The position numbers were made by a program, and so were the translations under genes. From assembly GCA_016081115.2 (NCBI GenBank), contig CM071935.1, forward strand, positions 53,058,680 to 53,122,679: 64,000 nt of DNA, given 5' to 3'. Shown here piece by piece: positions 32,116 through 44,813 of this stretch (position 1 is its first letter; each line of letters opens with the position of its first letter). Below the pieces are notes generated by a model. The model was not told where the DNA came from. It worked only from the letters and a program-made list of their open reading frames with translations, and searched no databases. This stretch comes from Rehmannia glutinosa (lineage: Eukaryota > Streptophyta > Magnoliopsida > Lamiales > Orobanchaceae).

Positions 32116-33705
32116 GTGCTGAAACAGTGAAGTGTTGTCTGAGGTGTGATGACACTTGTCACAACACCTAGTCTTTTTGTTTGTTTTTTTTTTTCTATTT
32201 TTAGGTTTTTAGGCATGTTGTATAATATCTTCAGGGTTTTCAAATTGGGTGTGCCATCTGTGAAACCTTTTCAGTTGAATTCAAGTTTCTTTTGTGGCCA
32301 AAAATCGAATTGAATATACTACAAGTACTTGCACATTTTCTTACCTTATCTTTGTACATACTTTAGCTCCTCTGTTTTGAATTTTGTTACAAAGTAGTTG
32401 AGGGGTCTTTCATCTCTTGTATGATCATGCCCCATGCGAAAATTGTAACTTTAATCAAATATGAGCTTGGCTCCGCTGATTATAGTCATTAAAGTAGTTG
32501 AGGAATCTTTCACGATTCTGTGATCATGTTCCATTTGAAACAATGACTTGTTAATTAAGAGCCTTCATGTGCTTGCTTATATAAAAAAAAAAAAAGGAGA
32601 AAACCACACAAAAAAATGTGTATATTTATATTGGTTGAGATTTGTTGAATTTGTGCAAGGAAAAATCATAAAAAGATCTAAGTATGGCCATGAAAATTAT
32701 TTTTGATGAAAACTGAGAAGTGTTTAGCCAGATGTGGCCAACATTCTCTGTGAACACCTTGTGGTATTTTTTCAGCTTTTGTGTGCTTGTTTACATTTTT
32801 TTCTATTTCAATTTTTTTTCTTTTTTATTCCTTTTTAGGCATAATCATGATGTGATTCAGTGGATGTGTCCCTATAACTAATTTTCAGCGGTTACTTGTG
32901 GCAGTTATTCTTTTTCTCTCTATTATCCTAAATTTTAGGGGCTGAATGTTAGTGGGTTGAATTGGGGGGGAATTAAGAATATGGAATCATGGGATATTAC
33001 TGCCTTACTGGGTAGTTATTTCTGGTCTGTATATGATTTTCAATACCATGATTTATTTGAGGTTTGGAACATCAAATTCATTTCTCAATTTTCGACCTCT
33101 CTCATATATTCAACCACATTCTTTTAAAATGGAAGAGGAATAAAGTGCTGCATTATTTTTGTCCTTCTTAAAGAGAACCCAAAAAACTCTCCATCCTCTC
33201 ACACTCAAAAACTGTCTGCCGAAAAACCTCAAGATCCTTTTTTATTATTCTCCTCTTTATCTTATAGAGCTTCTGTTCGACGTTAGATTTCTAACCAAAA
33301 AGGGGGAGAAAAATCATGTGGCACAAAAACCATTTGGTAAGATCAAGTTGAGGCTGAAGGTAGAGCTGATTGTGAAAAAGAAAAACAGACTGCAAATGTA
33401 GTACATGTGGTGATGCCGCCAGTGTTGGCAACACTGGAGGCAACACATGGCCGTTGATTTGAGTGAAAGGGATGTTTGTGATATTTGTGGATGTTTGGAT
33501 GTGTTTGTAGATATTTTCCTCGTGTTGTTAATTCTCCATGATACCTGGTCTTGTAATTGTTGTGGATGTTGCATGTGGTTATTTGATTAGGTATTTAGGG
33601 GGAGTTCATATGTGTAAATAGTCTTTTTTTTTTCTGTACATAATCTGTATATTTTGGACATTTGATGTCTTAAGTTTTTATGCAGGTTTTGTCCAGAAAT
33701 TGGCA
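32116..33705. other. copia E non-coding 3' interior
   Basis: T-rich sequence with short open frames of no recognised family. A repeated phrase (AAAGTAGTTGAGGGGTCTTTCA at 32392 and a close copy at 32492) is present. Confidence 0.5.
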
Positions 33706-33717
33706 AAAAGAGGGAGA
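33706..33717 (+). other. polypurine tract of copia E
   Basis: AAAAAGAGGGAGA runs up to the 3' LTR start TGTTAGAG at 33719. Confidence 0.8.
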
Positions 33718-33718
33718 T

Positions 33719-34695
33719 TGTTAGAGTTGACTTATTAGGTCAAAACTCTAATAATTTAATATTGTTTATGTTTTATTATTTTGCCTATTTCTGGAACAAA
33801 ATGTACAAAATATTTTGCAGGCTTATTTCGCTGGATTTGAGAAAAGATCAGTCAGTTTGGGAGTTCAGAAATAGTAGGGATTGAGTCCTACTTTGTAGGG
33901 ACACTATCTCCTCAACCTCCCCACTAACCAATTTACTTGGAAGTTATTTGCATGATCTCTTCTGCAGGAATTTGGCTGATCTATAAAGAGGAAAGGTACT
34001 GCACGTTTTTCATGGTGGATTCACGAAAGAAAAATACAAAAATTAAAGAGAGTCCATCATTTTATACAAGAGTGATTTAAGGGAAGGTGCCTAGTATTTT
34101 TGTGGTGATACGTCTCACCTTTTGCAACACCTTCCTTCAGTGTTTTCTTCTTGTTGATATTTTTGAGAGATAAATTGTTCTCTTACTTTAACGGATTCTA
34201 GTACTAGAAATCAGAGTTTTTACAAAGAGAGTCCATTTTATACAAGAAGTGAGAGGAAGGTGCCTAGTGTATTTGGTGGTGTCAGTATTACCTTTTGCAA
34301 CACCTTTAGAAAGTTTGCTTCTTGTTGTTTGTTTAAGAGACACATTGTAATCTGAGATAGGTTCAAGTTGTTCTCTCGATTTTACGGTAGAAGGTTGAGT
34401 TGAAGATCAAGTACAATAGGGAAGTCTTTGTCTTCCTGTTTATTTCTTGTAATCAACATTCTACTTCTTAGGTTTTTGCCTTATTGGCACCGCACAAGTA
34501 TTTTTATACTTGTGCAAATCTAGCATATCATGTGTTCGTTCTTATTATTATGCTTTGTTTATTTTTGGTATTGATAAAATAAATAAACAATTTGAAAAAC
34601 ATCTTGTTTTCATTTGTGTGACACCTCAAGTGTTGCCAACACTCTGCACAATACTCACTGTAAGCTTAAAATAATTCACCCCTTGAATTCTAACA
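33719..34695 (+). repeat. 3' LTR of copia E (977 bp)
   Basis: Starts TGTTAGAGTTGAC and ends TTCTAACA, matching the 5' LTR throughout. Confidence 0.9.
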
Positions 34696-34700
34696 AATAC

Positions 34701-37700
34701 GATGAAAGGTCTAGTAAGTTTGGCAAAAAAAAAAGAAACTAAGTCATTTTATTATAACAAAATATTTTATTTTTAAATTATAAATAAGAAGTCAATATGA
34801 CTTTTAATTTTAGATTGAAATTATTGCTCTTATTTAGTCTCTTCTATTTTATGGTAGTTTTTTATTTATTACTTATATAGAGGTGCATTGGTTGAAAAAA
34901 TTACATCAATAAACAGACTTTGATAAAAAAATAAAACTTAATATAATAAATTAAAATAGATTTAAATAAAATACAGTTAAAAATAGTATATATATGTTTG
35001 TGTATATATATACACTATTATAAGAATGGTAGAAGAAATATTGAAGAAAAAGTACTTATATAGATACATTTTAATATTTATGACAATACTTAACTTTGCT
35101 TACAACTTACATACACCTTAAAAAATTATATAAGATTAGGTTAAAAAAATATATTTATTATATTATTCAGGTAGTGAATAATCTAATTTAACAAAAAGAT
35201 ATGTAATATAATATGGAACAAGAATCAAAACCTAAAATTTTTAAAGAAGCATATATATGTATATATGCTAAGAAAAACTAAAAAACAATTAATAATCTGA
35301 TATTCATATCATAAGTACATCCTTCCTTGCTACATGTTGATATGTTAATCTTTTACTTAAAAAATATTATATTAAATTATTCAAAATAAGTATAAAACTT
35401 ACTTGATATTTGAATTTTAGGCGACCACAACATCAAATTTGATTAAATTCTATTATCAAAAAATTTATTTATGGATCAAATTATTATATTCCTTCTTATT
35501 TTAAAAAATAGACATGATTTTGAAAGTAAGTTGTTCATTATAATTTAAAATAATAAAAACCTTTAACAAAAGTAATTGATTTTAGTCAACTTTAAATCTT
35601 GAGTCTCATTGAAGATATAATCACTATACGTGAATTTTTATATAAAAAAAAATAATTATGATTTTTGATCTAGCATTTTGTAGTGTACATATATATGTAT
35701 TGTTAAACTATTTAAATTTTGGTCAAACATTCTTTTCATAGTTATGCATTTTAAAACATGACCCCTCTTGAACAATTTAATTTTTAAAATGTGTACTTGT
35801 CAAGTGAAACTAGATTTTATCGTAAATGATAAATTAACAAAGAGCTAAACAATATTTTTCAAGTTTTTCTTCTAAATTTTACAATGACGGAAATGTCATT
35901 TTTAATCCTCTTTACTTTTAACCTTTTTTCTTATAACTTTTCATATTATATTTTATTTTGTTAAATAAAATTATATCTATGAATAACATTATACATACAT
36001 ACAATTAATAAATAAAAAAATTGTGATGGATATCAGGAGATAAAAAAGAAGAATAATTTAAGTAATACTTGAAAAGTTATGTTATTTCCTTCTTTATAGT
36101 TTAAAAGTAGAATTTTAAACACTCATATATAAAATTCTATATATGGATAATAATAAATCCTCTAATCAAATACTAAAATGTGTATATTGATATTCTTCAA
36201 CATCAAATTCATCATATTGTAAGGCTGATTTAATATTAGCTTGAAGATTTTCAATTTATGAAGATATTTATTTAAATATTTTAAGCATTCAAATACATGT
36301 ATTATACTTTTGTGAATTGTATTGTAAATTTTATGCTACATTGAACGACAATAAAAAGATAGGACTATCAGTTTATATATAATATTTTTTTCTGATTTCA
36401 AAAAAAAAAAATTAAAACCTATATTTTGTTTGAAAATATCACATGCATAGAACACGTCAACTAAAAAGTGAGGAGTTACTTTTTGTTATGCCATTCTTAT
36501 AAAAATATTATACTGAGTTTAACCTATGTTTTATAGTTGTTTGACACACTTCTCGACTATTATATTATATATTCTATAATTTTGTTGTAGAACTCTGAAT
36601 GATGGATTATTCATTGGATCAATATGCTCCATTGGATGGAATTTTAAAATGTAAAGTGATTTTTGGAAAGAAAACAACATGAAAGACATATTTTTGGATG
36701 TTACGAGTTATTTGAATTAGCTCAGCTATAATAAAATGATGTAATTGAGGTCCTTCATATTATTTATTTCAATGTATTATTTAATGTTTTTTTAGTGTTA
36801 TTAAATTTGTCATTGTTATATTATATAACTAGTTTTTGATATACTAGTTAATTAGAATAATTATTAATCACATCAGCACACTCAATAATAAAAAAACTAT
36901 GTGGAAAGAATAAATTTATGATATTGTGCATGCTCTTAATGATAATAGAATGGAGCAAAAATCTTGTTAGACACTCAATATTTTTGATTCTCTATGATGT
37001 GGTTCTGTCGTTTATTTAATATATAAATGTGACTATTCATTCAAACTGAATCTATTTATTGACCGTTTTCAATTACAATTGATTATTTTATTTTATCTCC
37101 ATTTCTAATATATAAATATTTAATTTAATCATGGAGAACATGAGAAAAATTGGATAATAAGAATCTCATCCCTCCCCTCTCAAGATATGTACTTAATTAT
37201 CAAAACAAAGGAGAACATGAATCAAAATATTACAGGAGCTATGCATCTAAACAAAAAATGAAATTTTACTTTCTCATTGTTCTGAGCAAAAGAGTTAGAT
37301 GTAGTGAATGAAAAATTGAATCTTGCAGTAACACCCATTAGGAAATTGAGTAAAAAAGAGACATACATACATCAACCAATCATGCTCGGGCTATAAGTGC
37401 ATTCAAAAAGAAAATTGCAAAAAAATCTCAAAGCTAAGTACGAAGAAGAAGTAGACACTAAAAAATAAACAAGAGATGCATTAATTTAAAATGAGTTCTT
37501 GGAATTTTTTATAAATTTATATATAGATTACTCATTAGTTTTTAAATATCCATTGTACTTTGTTCAACGACAATATTATTTCAGTATCATGTTTATGGGT
37601 TCAAAATGTCTTAAGCATACTTCACCAATAAGGCAACAAATATGTTTAAATTTAGTCGTTTCCAAAAAAAAAAAAAGAATCAAAATACATGAATGACATT

Positions 37701-38340
37701 TATTATAAATACCAATAATATAATAAAATCAATTCAAATTTAAAGATTTAAATTGAATTAAATTAATGAAATTATTTAGTTTGCGTGCAACACATCTTCA
37801 CCTTACTAGTTAAAATTAAAATATATGAATATAATGATATTATATTTAATATCATAATATCATCACATATAAAATCAACAAAATTTATGAGGCTAGGTGA
37901 CAGGGAGTTTCCGTCATAAAAGTTGAACATAGTAATGAGGATTGACCAAGAAGAAATTTTTTAGTCTTTGGTCGTCTCATGCATGTGAGAGTTAGGTATC
38001 ATCCGTCTTTATTGTCTATTTGAATTCTTATTCACTTCTTTCCTTTTCACACGCTATTTCATAATGAAAACTACATTCAACTTTTCATCAAAATCCCGTC
38101 CCATCCTTCTACGCTCTTTCATTCACACTTTTGCTTAATTCGAAAAGAAAAAGGGAAATAATTTTTTATATAATTACGTTATTATTTAATTTCTATTTTC
38201 GTTTTATAAAAGTGTCCCTCCATCTCATGACTCACGCGCCAGTATTTCGCCACCATTTCCTATGCGGTCCATCATCAACCCAAATATAAAAAGATCCATT
38301 TATCTCATCTGTAAGTAAGTTTAATTAATTAATGCGACTT
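34701..38340. other. AT-rich intergenic DNA upstream of the kinase
   Basis: About 3.6 kb of strongly AT-rich sequence with homopolymer and TA runs. I found no coding region, LTR or inverted ends. The last part (37880-38340) is less AT-rich and may hold distal promoter sequence, but no motif is firm. Confidence 0.5.
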
Positions 38341-38349
38341 ACATTATCA

Positions 38350-38560
38350 CGGATGAGATCTTCTATTCCAGGATGGTGTTTCATTTCCTATTCTACCACA
38401 CGGATGATTGCCACGTGTATAGAAGTTACCATAATAAAACCCCACAATTTAGGTGTGATTTATGCTCCAAAATTAATATGGTAACTTCTATACACGTGAC
38501 AATCATCTGTGTGGTGGAATAGGAGATGAAACACCATCCTGGAATAGAAGATCCCATCCG
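38350..38560. mobile_element. foldback MITE (Mutator-type duplication), 211 bp
   Basis: Two 82-bp arms (38351-38432 and 38478-38559) are inverted copies with five differences, separated by a 45-bp loop. The flanks ACATTATCA (38341-38349) and ACATTCTCA (38561-38569) agree at eight of nine bases, a probable 9-bp duplication as left by Mutator-like elements. It lies 0.88 kb before the kinase start codon. A transcript would fold into a long hairpin. Confidence 0.85.
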
Positions 38561-38569
38561 ACATTCTCA

Positions 38570-39437
38570 TACTCTGAATTTTTTCTCTCCTACACTTGAA
38601 CATTAGAGGGGCCTTCCTGACAATTCCATGATAAAATCTTGTTATGTGTTGGAAACTAATTTTCATCCGAAGATTTCATCCAATTCAAAGAAGAAGTTGG
38701 ACCAACTTATCAAATTGATTAACTTGAGTAATATGTAATCCGAGTAGCATCACGGATAAAAATGACCCAACACATGAATGAGATTTAGATGATCTTGTTT
38801 CTTTTATTCTTTCAATTTGGATATTTCCTCGATTTTACTCATGTCTTCATCATATGTACTACTACTAGTCTCTCTTATCCCTGTGTACAACACACACGGA
38901 CACGCATTCTCACAGTTTGTTTATCTTTCACGTTTGTCTCTCTCTCTCTGCAAATTTCTGGTCCTCCATTCTCACTTGAAAGAAGTTTTCCACACACCTT
39001 TTAGAACACCTCCCTCCCTGTTTTGTTTGTTATCTCTCTCCATCAAAATTTCCGTGTATCTAGACCACCTTTTAAAACCCTTTTTTATGGTGCTTTCTTT
39101 CACCACTTATTAATTATATATTTCCTCCTTGACGCAGACACCACTGATTTCTGAAAATAAAAACGTTACAGAAAAAGGGCAGTTAATCTTTTTGATAATA
39201 ATCAAATATTGAATCTTCATTTGCTTTTTCTTTTTTTAAGTCTTCCACTGACGGCTCTTTTTTTGGTTTTCATCATCTCTGTTTCCGCTTCGTCTCCTTT
39301 TCATCCTTTTTTAGGTTTTTTTTATAATTCATTATTTTTCCTCGGGTGCTTTTTTGTGCGGTTATTGATTTGATTTTGCTACCTGATTGTGGAAAGTCGA
39401 GAAAATCCGAGGGCTGGAGCAATTATTTCTGAGAATG
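38570..39437 (+). promoter_or_regulatory. upstream and 5' leader region of the kinase gene
   Basis: Contains a CT run (CTCTCTCTCTCTCTGC near 38938) and pyrimidine-rich tracts (39220-39330) such as often occur in plant 5' leaders. I could not fix the transcription start; no TATA box is convincing. Open frames at 38789-39113 are C/T-rich and not coding. Confidence 0.4.
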
Positions 39438-41675
39438 ATGAAGTGTTTTTACATATTTAAAGACAAGTGTAAGTCGGGGAAATCAGCTCCAGAATTGAAC
39501 AGGAGAAACAAACAAGGGGATGAGCGTGGAGCTAAATCAACTGGCTCTATGTCAATGTCATCCCCACGGGGCATACCCGAAATGTACAAAGAAAGAGAGC
39601 ATAATTTGAGGGTATTTTCTGTTACGGAGCTCCGAGAAGCAACCAACAATTTCAACAGGTTGCTCAAGATCGGTGAAGGTGGTTTTGGAAGTGTGTATAA
39701 GGGCTCAATTAGGCCTGCTAATGGGCAGGGTCTGCCCACCATTGTTGCCATTAAGAAACTCAATACACAAGGATTGCAGGTATATTACGTACACTCATTT
39801 GTGCACGCGTGTGTGTGTGTGTGAATAGATCTAATTTCTTCTTTTGTGCTGCTGAATGTAAAACTAGCTATGAAAATTAGAAGAGCAAAAGTACACACGG
39901 GATATTGTGTTAGATAATCATCTCTTCAAGTTATATATATTACAGCGAAAAATGGATGAGCAATCATACGTTAATTGTGAATAGTATTAAGCTTGTTACA
40001 ACTTACAACTGAAAAATCATGGGAAAGAAGTGATCATTCAGAAAATAATTATTTGATGGGATAAGTTTGTAACAATCAGTGAACTTGGATCAGAAGTGCT
40101 TTATTTGCTTCAAGATTTAACGATTTACATATCATGCTCATTAGCTTTCTGTTTTTAACAAAGGAAACTTTGTTCTGATAGTCTGTTTACTTCTCGTCCT
40201 GATAGATGCTCAGGAATCGACATTGTTAGACTAGTATAAGAAATATATAAATTTCTTTGGATAATAATACATTAATTTACCACATTGTGTATTTTAATTG
40301 ATGGATCTGCATAATCCACAATGTTATCTCAAAGTTAGCAACAGTGACTTAATAACTTGACGAATAAGCGGTGCCGTTTTGGATTATCTGAAGGGATTGA
40401 ATACTTAGGCCAAATCTGCTGTGGTGGCCGGTGGCGAAAATAGTGCATGTACCAGAATTGCATTGCTCAGTAAGACCAAGCATAAAAATTTTCTGTTAGG
40501 CTAAAGATCATATAGAGATGTGCTATTGTGCTTTTCTTGAACCAATGAACTCTCAATTACATCTGACTTCTTTCTTCATTATCGAGTGATAACTAGGCTG
40601 TTACAGATATGCATATCTTGTCTAATTCATTTATGCCTCAAATACTATTGTTGCTACATGGGCCGCCACAAGTTTGCCTAGTTCTGAAATCAAGATTAAT
40701 TAGTACTCCTATTTTGTAGTTTGTATTAAGTTCATAATTAGATATAATTTTCATGTAGGTTGTTCTAGTTAACCTTCAACGTTTCATGGATGATGTATGT
40801 AGGGCCACAAGCAATGGGTTGCGGAAGTCCAATTCCTTGGAGTAGTAGATCATCCAAATCTTGTAAAGCTATTAGGATACTGTTCCTTGGATGGAGAAAG
40901 AGGAATCCAACGACTGCTGGTTTATGAATACATGCATAATAAAAGCTTGGAAGATCATCTTTTCAACAGGGCTATGCCAACTATTCCTTGGTTAACCAGA
41001 CTAAATATTATCCTTGGTGCAGCTCATGGAATGGCCTATCTGCATGAGGGTTTGGAAGTCCAGGTTATATATCGAGATTTCAAATCCTCTAATGTGCTAC
41101 TGGACAAGGACTTCAATCCCAAACTTTCCGACTTTGGGCTTGCAAGGGAAGGCCCAACAGGGGACCGAACTCATGTGTCTACCGCGGTAAGTAGATGGAA
41201 TGCTTAATGGTATATTCTGATCGACCTCGTGTTTTCTTATTATTTGAGCTTGTATATATGATGTTATCAGCCTGTTGGGACACGTGGATATGCCGCACCA
41301 GAATACGTTGAGACTGGACGTTTGACGGTGAAGAGCGACATATGGAGCTTTGGAGTTGTCCTATATGAGATATTGACAGGAAGGCGGACATTGGAGAGAA
41401 ACCTTCCGTCAGGGGAGCAGAAGCTACTAGAATGGGTGAGGCAGTTCCCAGCCGATAGTAAGAGATTTAGCATGATCATCGATCCACGTCTTCAAAAACA
41501 ATATTCTCTAAATGCTGCTATAAAAATCGCCAAATTGGCTGATATCTGCTTGAACAAAAATCCCAAAGAACGGCCAGCTATGAGTCAAGTAGTCGAGATC
41601 TTGAAACAAGCAACCGAAGAATCACAAGGAACTTCTTCACATCCCACAACAAAAGCAAGTGATTCAAGATTTTAA
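39438..41675 (+). CDS. receptor-like cytoplasmic kinase, subfamily VII (PBS1-like/PCRK type)
   Basis: Three exons, 39438-39779, 40803-41186 and 41271-41675, join in phase 0 with GT/AG introns and give 376 residues. The start at 39438 (MKCFYIF) is chosen over an ATG three bases earlier because RLCK-VII proteins of the PBL19/PCRK group start MKCF; the open frame upstream has no ATG. After a basic Ser-rich N-terminus the kinase domain shows GEGGFGSVYKG, VAIKKLN (lysine), WVAEVQFLGVV (helix C), VIYRDFKSSNVLL (RD catalytic loop), LSDFGLAREGP (DFG) and GTRGYAAPEY. All catalytic residues are present, so an active Ser/Thr kinase is expected. No transmembrane segment or Gly-2 myristoylation site is seen. 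Family members act under pattern-recognition receptors at the plasma membrane; that role here is inferred. Confidence 0.93.
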
Positions 41676-41718
41676 TTATATGTTCAGCTGTAGAAATTTG
41701 CCATGATTTTTATTTAGA

Positions 41719-42001
41719 GATAATTACAAAAAAAGAAAAAAAAAACTTAAGTTTGGGCTAATTACGGAAAAACCCAGAGTTTTTTGGAAATTGCAAAAAA
41801 GAAAACTTGAGATTTGATTTCGTCTTACATTTTTCTCTTAATAAGCAAAAACATTTCAAGAAACCCCCCTGCTGTTTTTAAACAGTTAACCTCCTAAATA
41901 TAAGGTAGAATCAAACCTGATAGGTTTTTTTTTGTAATTTTGAAATATCTCTGGGTTGTTTTATAATTATTCCAAACCTCAGGGGTGTTTTTGTAATTAT
42001 C
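41719..42001. mobile_element. MITE in the kinase 3' flank (283 bp)
   Basis: The ends GATAATTACAAAAA (left) and TTTTTGTAATTATC (right) are inverted copies, and the inner parts (AAGTTTGGGC and CCAAACCTCAGG) continue the inversion loosely. It begins 43 bp after the stop codon, so it probably forms part of the transcribed 3' UTR. The target duplication is not clear. Confidence 0.65.
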
Positions 42002-42115
42002 CCTTTTTCTGACAATATTTTGATTCTTGTCTGACAATCCTTTTTTCGGTTTCAACAGGCTTGAATGTGAAGGATAATGGCGTCATATTGTTGTTCAAAC
42101 CTACAGATGGAGATT

Positions 42116-42337
42116 TCCAACTCAATTCAAAAATGCAAAAATTGGGATCATTCTATATACATTTATTATACGCAAGTTGGAGTGCTCCTTTGAAGGAGAG
42201 GGTGCATGCCTTGTATATAAATTATGTATGACTTTATATGGTCAGGATTTTGTTTTCCCATTGTGAAGAGTTAATGTTGATATAGGGAAGAGGGCGTGGA
42301 GAAAGAGATTGTTCTCTTTTAGTCATATGGTCATGAG
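42116..42337 (+). repeat. kinase 3' flank segment, duplicated at 49355-49577
   Basis: From CCAACTCAATTC to GGTCATGAG it matches 49355-49577 in the same orientation with few substitutions and small indels, including GTATATAAATTATGTATGAC. It lies 440 bp after the stop codon and could contain the poly(A) region of the kinase gene. The two copies are now 7.2 kb apart, separated by transposons. Confidence 0.85.
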
Positions 42338-42539
42338 CCATGCATTGAGATATGCTAAGTAGCTTCATCTCTATTTGAACTGAGTGCGTTCTTTTATTGG
42401 TTTGAACTAGTTTTGTTTCTGCAAACTAAACTCTCAGTTAATAGCTTGCATGATTGAAATTTTATTTAGACAAAATACAACAAATACCCCGAAACTTAAA
42501 CATGTCTCATTTGCCGAACTTGTCAAGGTAACACACTAA

Positions 42540-43065
42540 AGTTGTGATTGGTTGTGAGAAAATTTTCAAAATTTTTATTTTTGAGAGAAAATTTTTTAGG
42601 GAGTGTGCTTGTTAGTGAAAAAGTAAGTTTTTTTAAAAAAGAAAATCTCATTTCTTTTTAAAATTATCTCATTTTTCTCTTTTACTTTCACACTTCCCAA
42701 TACCCAACTATACTATTTATTTCTCTCTCCTCCTCCTATTCATATAAATAACTTAGGTAATTTCTTTAATTTATCACAATTTTTTTATTTTTCTCTTAAT
42801 CTTGATAACAAAAGGCATAAAATGAGATCCATATTGCTTATTTTTTGTTCAATTTTTTATTTTTTATTCAATTTTCTTACATTATGTTTTATATTATTAT
42901 TTCCACAAAAAATTCCACAAACAATCAATATCCCTAAAAGATTCTCCATTACATCAACATAGTTATCATTTTTTCTATCCATTCAACTCACTTTCAAAAA
43001 AAAATTCACCACTATTCACTTAGAAAATGAAAGTGGACGAAACGAAAGCACAATCAATCACAACC
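42540..43065. mobile_element. Tourist-like MITE (526 bp)
   Basis: The left end reads AGTTGTGATTGGTTGTG and the right end, inverted, GGTTGTGATTGATTGTG. TAA flanks both sides (42537-42539 and 43066-43068). The interior is A/T-rich with no ORF. Confidence 0.75.
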
Positions 43066-43068
43066 TAA

Positions 43069-44390
43069 CACTTGCCCCCATATTAGAATTGGATTTGATG
43101 TTTGGACAAAATTGTCCTAAACAAAAATAGTTTTTTAGCATAATTTCAATTATTTGTACCTCAATTTTATTTTAGGTTCTTTATAAATTTGAGAAATATT
43201 TTAAATTATATTTTTTTAAATGAAATTCAAATCTTAAAAATACTTTAATAATAGAGTATAACTAATACACAAACATATTAAGCATAAAAAATAATTTGAT
43301 TATTTGAATTCAATGTAAAGTATAACTTTCAATTATAAAACTCTTTCGGATAAATATGAAAATACACATTTTTTCCCAATATAATGATGTACGTAATATT
43401 TTAGTAAGAAAGGAAAATCAAGAAATATTTTCTTATGGTAATATTTAAGTATTTATAACATTGTTTCCTAGTAACAAAATTTAGTGCCTATTTTTTTTAA
43501 TAGAACTAATTGGGTGTACTTTCCATTTGTTTCATTAATCAATATTGATTACTCATTAAAGACGATGTTTTACGACATGAATCATATTGAATAAACAAGA
43601 AATAAATGAATAACTATAAAATATATAACTAAATGGAGTTTTATGAAATATATTTTTTTTTCAATTTTTTTTTCGAATTGAAATTTTATTTAAATTAATA
43701 GTTAATATATTATTTTTCTTCATTCATCAATCATATTTATTTTTTGTGTCTTTATTATATAATGCTTTGATTTTTTTGAAAGTTTGAATTACTTAATGAA
43801 CAATTTCTTTTTAAGAAAATAATTTAATTTTCTTTAAATTAACAAAATATATAAATCAGAATTGAGGTATGAGTATTCAGATACTAAATGTTATATAGAT
43901 TTATTTTTTATTAAGAGTAATTCGCCTAAACATTAATTTTTGATTAGATTAAGGGAGTAAGCACCCCCCCACCCCCCACCCCCCAACCCCCCAAAAAAAA
44001 TCCCAATTCTTTTTATTCTTTATTTTAGTTTTAATTTTCTATATTTATGTATAAGGTAAAGGAATAAATACATTTTCCTTCCCAAAAAAAAATTGAGTGC
44101 TTTTTTTTTGGGGTAATTGTCATCAAAATAGGTTTCGCCCCCCTCCCCCTCCAAGTCTCAAATCTTGCGTTCGCCACTAGGAGTAAATGTTACATTTGCA
44201 AGTTCAGTGGTTAATGAGATATAAGATCAAATTCAGTGGGTGTTAATGTATTTTGCTCTTTTATTTATGCTAACTGAAAGTGTATATTTTGTTTCCTCAA
44301 AAATATATTAGTCGGGCGCAGGTTCCTTGTCATGGATGGATGCCATTAAAGAATACTTGGGCTAGACATCAACTCGCCTATCAAGAAATG
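43069..44390. other. AT-rich intergenic DNA
   Basis: No gene recognised. It includes the C-rich tract at 43963-43992. Confidence 0.5.
43963..43992 (-). repeat. C-rich tract, G-quadruplex-capable on the minus strand
   Basis: Four runs of six or more C are separated by one or two A. The minus strand therefore has four long G runs with loops of one or two bases. Confidence 0.85.
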
Positions 44391-44813
44391 CTTTCGATTA
44401 GGGATGGTAATGGACGAATCAAAACTCGGCTTCGTATTAAACCCGTCTCATTCAGGACGGGTCCAAACTCGGTCAAACGGGCCCAAGGGCGGGTTGTTGG
44501 CCCGTTTTGAAAATCCGTCAGGTCCCGGGGGCGGGTAACGGGACCTTATGGACCCGCCCCGTATTTGGGACTGCATACAGTTAAGACTGAGATTAGGGTG
44601 GCTTTTTTATTTATTTATTTATTTTCTTTTGAGAAAAGCTTTTTTATATTCTCAATTATTCTGATTGGGTGACATCTTTTTTGTGAGTCAGTTAATATGT
44701 TTCCAAATTGAACAGAGAATGGGGCGCCACCTTAACAGCTTGAATATTAATAATTAATCTTGATGAATTTGTCATTAATTTAGAACAAGACAATCATTTA
44801 ATAATTTACACTA

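Larger units (their letters stand above)
29605..34695 (+). mobile_element. copia element E, internally deleted, with both LTRs
   Basis: LTRs at 29605-30567 and 33719-34695 flank a 3.15-kb interior that keeps a primer-binding site, gag, scraps of the integrase-RT spacer and of RNase H, and a polypurine tract. Protease, integrase and nearly all RT are missing. The flanks AATAG (29600-29604) and AATAC (34696-34700) agree at four of five bases. It is a deletion derivative that could only have moved with proteins from another copy. Confidence 0.87.

Noticed and set aside
38570..39113. Open frames of 71 and 98 residues upstream of the kinase
   Set aside because: Leu/Ser/Phe-rich products of pyrimidine tracts without recognisable domains; more likely leader or promoter.
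39387..39437. Upstream extension of the kinase by 16 residues
   Set aside because: The extension has no ATG (it would start at TTG), and family members begin MKCF, which is at 39438.
44280..44510. ORF of 76 residues reaching into hAT 1
   Set aside because: It spans the element boundary and the low-complexity GGGTC-rich end; no similarity to any known protein.
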